From contig JAMPIT010000258.1 of the NCBI GenBank assembly GCA_026261815.1, positions 18,742,501 to 18,806,500 on the forward strand: a stretch of 64,000 bases of DNA. Direction: 5' to 3'. This document shows positions 61,341 to 64,000 of this stretch, piece by piece (positions within the stretch are counted from its first letter, which is position 1; each line of letters starts with the position of its first letter). The position numbers and the translations under genes are program-made. The notes beneath the pieces are model-generated. The model was not told the DNA's origin. It did no database searches and saw only the letters and a program-made list of their open reading frames with translations. The DNA comes from Monarcha castaneiventris obscurior (Eukaryota; Chordata; Aves; Passeriformes; Monarchidae).

Positions 61341-64000
61341 TACTGAATGCTTCCACAGGGTATTTTTGCAGGCAACAAAGTCGAGGTACACTTGAGCTAC
61401 TTTGGTTTATCTTAGGTAACACTTTGAGCCCTAATTTCCCCAGATTTTATACCATTTTCTTTCTAGAATGTGTCAAATTCAGGAGTAACCACCCAGGGAA
61501 AGCCAGGTACTAAATGGAGGAACATGAAGCTAAAAGCACTCATTAAGCCATCAGATATGTCTAGTTCCCTGTTTTTCCCCATTTCTTTTTATCCTACTGT
61601 TTGTGTTTACTGGAGCAGCTACACAAAACAAGAACTTACTGCCACAGTATGCCATGACCTGCACACAGCTCAGGCACACACACAGTCTCCACTTCTGCTT
61701 GCACTGTTGCAAAATCGTCCTATATCTTCCACATATCTACATTTTTTTTCTGCAAGTTATACCTAATAGTTACAATCTTTAAAACTCAGTGGGAGCTCAT
61801 AATAGTTTGAAGGTGTTTAAGATGTTCTATTCAGGAGGGATGAAGAACTGCACCAGGAGAATCACCCCTCTACATCATAGATACCTTCCCATTATTACAG
61901 TCACCACTACAACTCTGTTCAGGCTTTGCACTCTGAACTTCAGCAAAATACTTCTATGGTGAACAGCTGCTGACTGTTCACATCCACATTTCCATTCTTA
62001 ACAAACTTTCCCACATTTAATTCAGCAATGGTTGATTTTAACAGCCTTCTAAGCATGATCACAAAGGGGCTGAAAGCCACCTGACAGCTCTTCACTCTCA
62101 CATTACAGAACCAAGGTACAAAATTATTGTATAACTTCTTATATATTTGTCCAAGTGCTAATTTTATAAAGAACACTGTCTCCATGAATATTCAACTAGT
62201 TTTTATAATCCAGATATTTCTACTCAACTTATTCGTAGATCAAGTTTTTATTCACTTTTATTCTAACAAGATGATAGACTGATTCTTGCACTGTGCTATT
62301 TCTGCATTTATTCAACATTTACTGACAATAAGTTTTTCTGCTGCTGGATGATGTTGATTTTTTCAAGGAAAATGATATACAAATAATAAAATAAGCATTT
62401 CATGCTTTTCTCCTTTCTGTCAGTTCAGTCAGAGTTCTCTGGTGCTATACAGTATAAATATTAATCCTGATATATATTGAGTGCTATTGTGGAATTACAG
62501 TCATTTTTAGCTAAGGTGATTCCACTCAATGATCACATTGCTTTAAGACCTCATAAATACCAAAAACCATATTTATGTGCATATGTACACATAGGGTAGG
62601 TTTTTATGCCTCAGTTTTACTAACAGTGAAAATTAATATTTAATGGTGTGGGACAGGAGTTTTCTTCAGTTGTGAGGCCACCTCATTTGTGCCCTTGACA
62701 ACAAACAGCACTATGATTACAGATTTCCAAAATAATTGATGTACCTTTATGGAAGTTAATATTGGACTTCAGTATTGTAAAAATAAAAGATTTTTGTCAC
62801 TTTTGAATTTGGAACATCTAAGAACACTCTGAAAAATGCAAGTTTTAGCACTTTAGATATTTTTCCACTACTTCGTATCTTGTGTTGTTACAATTCACTT
62901 GCTAAATTTCCTACTCGAAGTCATGCATGCAGTTTGCCTTTCTCACAGAATTTGAAACATGCATTTTTCATAAAAAATTCTCTATTATGAGAAAGTGGTT
63001 CTTTAAGCTGAAAAAACAGGACATCAGAGTCTTGGATATGGCAAAACTATGTTGAGAAACAAATACATGCAGTGGTTAGAAAGGGATGGACTAATAAATA
63101 TCAACAGGCTATTGTAGTCTTAAAAATGTCAGACAAGTACACCAGTCCTTCTCTGCCATGGTATTCTGTACAGACTGCAGGGCAAGAATTTCTGCTGGGA
63201 CTTCAGCAGTTCCATGGGTTTAGACAAATGGGTTCTACAGTTAATTGCATGGCTGTACCTTCTCACTCAACCTCTCTCTGCCTGAGCTCATGCACCAAAT
63301 GGCTGATATCTAATTAGCTGGTGATGACTTCCCCAGATTCAAGCAAAATATTTGTGACAGGCCATTGCAGAATAATCTAGATTTGTGCTTTATCAATATC
63401 TACACAAAGCCTCTTGAAAAAGGCACTGATATTCCAGACATGGGCTGGGATTTTCACATTCTGACATTTTCATGCCTTCATGCCTGTAACTAAGATCTTA
63501 AATACAGATGTATGCAGGTAACCAAGAATCTACCATTATCAACAACAAAATAAACACATACTGCGCACAGTCCACAGCGAACACAGACTCGACATCAGCC
63601 ACAAGGCTGCTTCTCTAAAAAGCCACACAACCACTCAGCCTGTTGCTAAATCTGACTTAAGGGGAAGCAATTCATACAAATCACAGTCCAGCATTATGCT
63701 TCTGCAGCCACATAGCTTGCAACCCATTACTTGCCTAAGGCCAGAAAGCACAGGCATGCATGCCTGCAAAACACTATGTAGATGTGTTCATAAATAGTAT
63801 TTAAAGCCACAGATTCAGAAAAATCATCCTAGCATGACTCATGCAAAATACGCAAAATTCATTTTTCAAACCAAACACTACAGTGTAAAAGGCAGCAGGA
63901 AAGCCAGAAACCATTCAGAGTCATCTGCTACTTTAAAGCTGTGACCTATATCTAGCAGCCAAGGAAAAGACATTAGAAGACAGAGCTTTACAACAACAGG

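Larger units (their letters stand above)
50460..64000. other. Non-coding interval, distal part
   Basis: About 13.5 kb of AT-rich sequence with no recognised coding exon. It contains the TATATG microsatellite (52.6 kb), a short tandem duplication (54.04 kb), an inverted repeat (55.72 kb), an ancient repeat fossil (57.7 kb), a purine-rich tract (59.1-59.43 kb) and an AT-rich direct-repeat patch (61.28 kb). No CR1 was seen. The last 2.6 kb of the window show nothing I can assign. Confidence 0.65.

Noticed and set aside
1..64000. CRISPR arrays, tRNA/rRNA genes, prokaryotic operons, intact endogenous retroviruses or DNA transposons
   Set aside because: No regularly spaced repeats, no cloverleaf with A/B boxes noticed, and no LTR pair, reverse transcriptase or transposase motif seen in any frame.

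Overview
This window reads as part of a bird nuclear chromosome. The evidence is several CR1 LINE 3' ends in the form typical of birds (ATAGAATCATAGAAT, then GGTTGGAAGRGACCT), an AT-rich background broken by two sharp CpG islands, and one vertebrate exon with a clean splice donor. There is no sign of prokaryotic organisation such as operons, closely packed genes or CRISPR. The species cannot be named from the sequence; a neognath bird is the best guess.

The only protein-coding sequence I can support is the first coding exon of PLPPR5 (phospholipid phosphatase-related protein 5, also PRG-5 or LPPR5). It lies on the minus strand at 16878-17108, inside a CpG island at about 16650-17735. It encodes 77 residues covering the N-terminus, TM1, the first extracellular loop and the start of TM2, and ends at a GTAAG donor in phase 0. 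The gene runs leftwards, so 1-16877 is intron 1. No later exon was recognised there by eye.

Intron part (1-16877): mostly unremarkable AT-rich sequence. It holds three CR1 fragments (10.5-11.0, 13.42-13.6 and 13.7-13.8 kb), one or two much older LINE/SINE fossils, a GC-elevated patch at 2.04-2.66 kb with a good plus-strand donor-like site, and an unrecognised 169-codon plus-strand reading frame at 7.08-7.59 kb.

Promoter part (about 16.65-17.9 kb): a CpG island with a GC-box array at 17371-17395 and an inverted CCAAT box. It is bounded on the upstream side by a truncated CR1.

Upstream part (17.9-64 kb): about 46 kb without a recognisable coding gene and with only one clear CR1 (37.08 kb). 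It resembles a gene desert next to a neural gene. In mammals PLPPR5 and PLPPR4 are neighbours, divergently oriented, and separated by a large non-coding interval, so this is probably the PLPPR5-side part of that interval. Its most notable feature is a second small CpG island at about 50.12-50.46 kb, with a short GGCCCC repeat and splice-donor-like sites on both strands; it is a candidate promoter for an unannotated transcript. Also present are a TATATG hexanucleotide microsatellite at 52.6 kb, three purine/pyrimidine-asymmetric tracts (35.1, 44.1 and 59.1 kb) that create long artefactual reading frames, ancient repeat fossils (48.5 and 57.7 kb), and several perfect short palindromes.

I found no convincing new multigene system. 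The best leads are the orphan CpG island at 50 kb, the GC-elevated patch at 2 kb inside intron 1, and an out-of-frame upstream ATG before the PLPPR5 start. All repeat boundaries are approximate because no alignment could be run.
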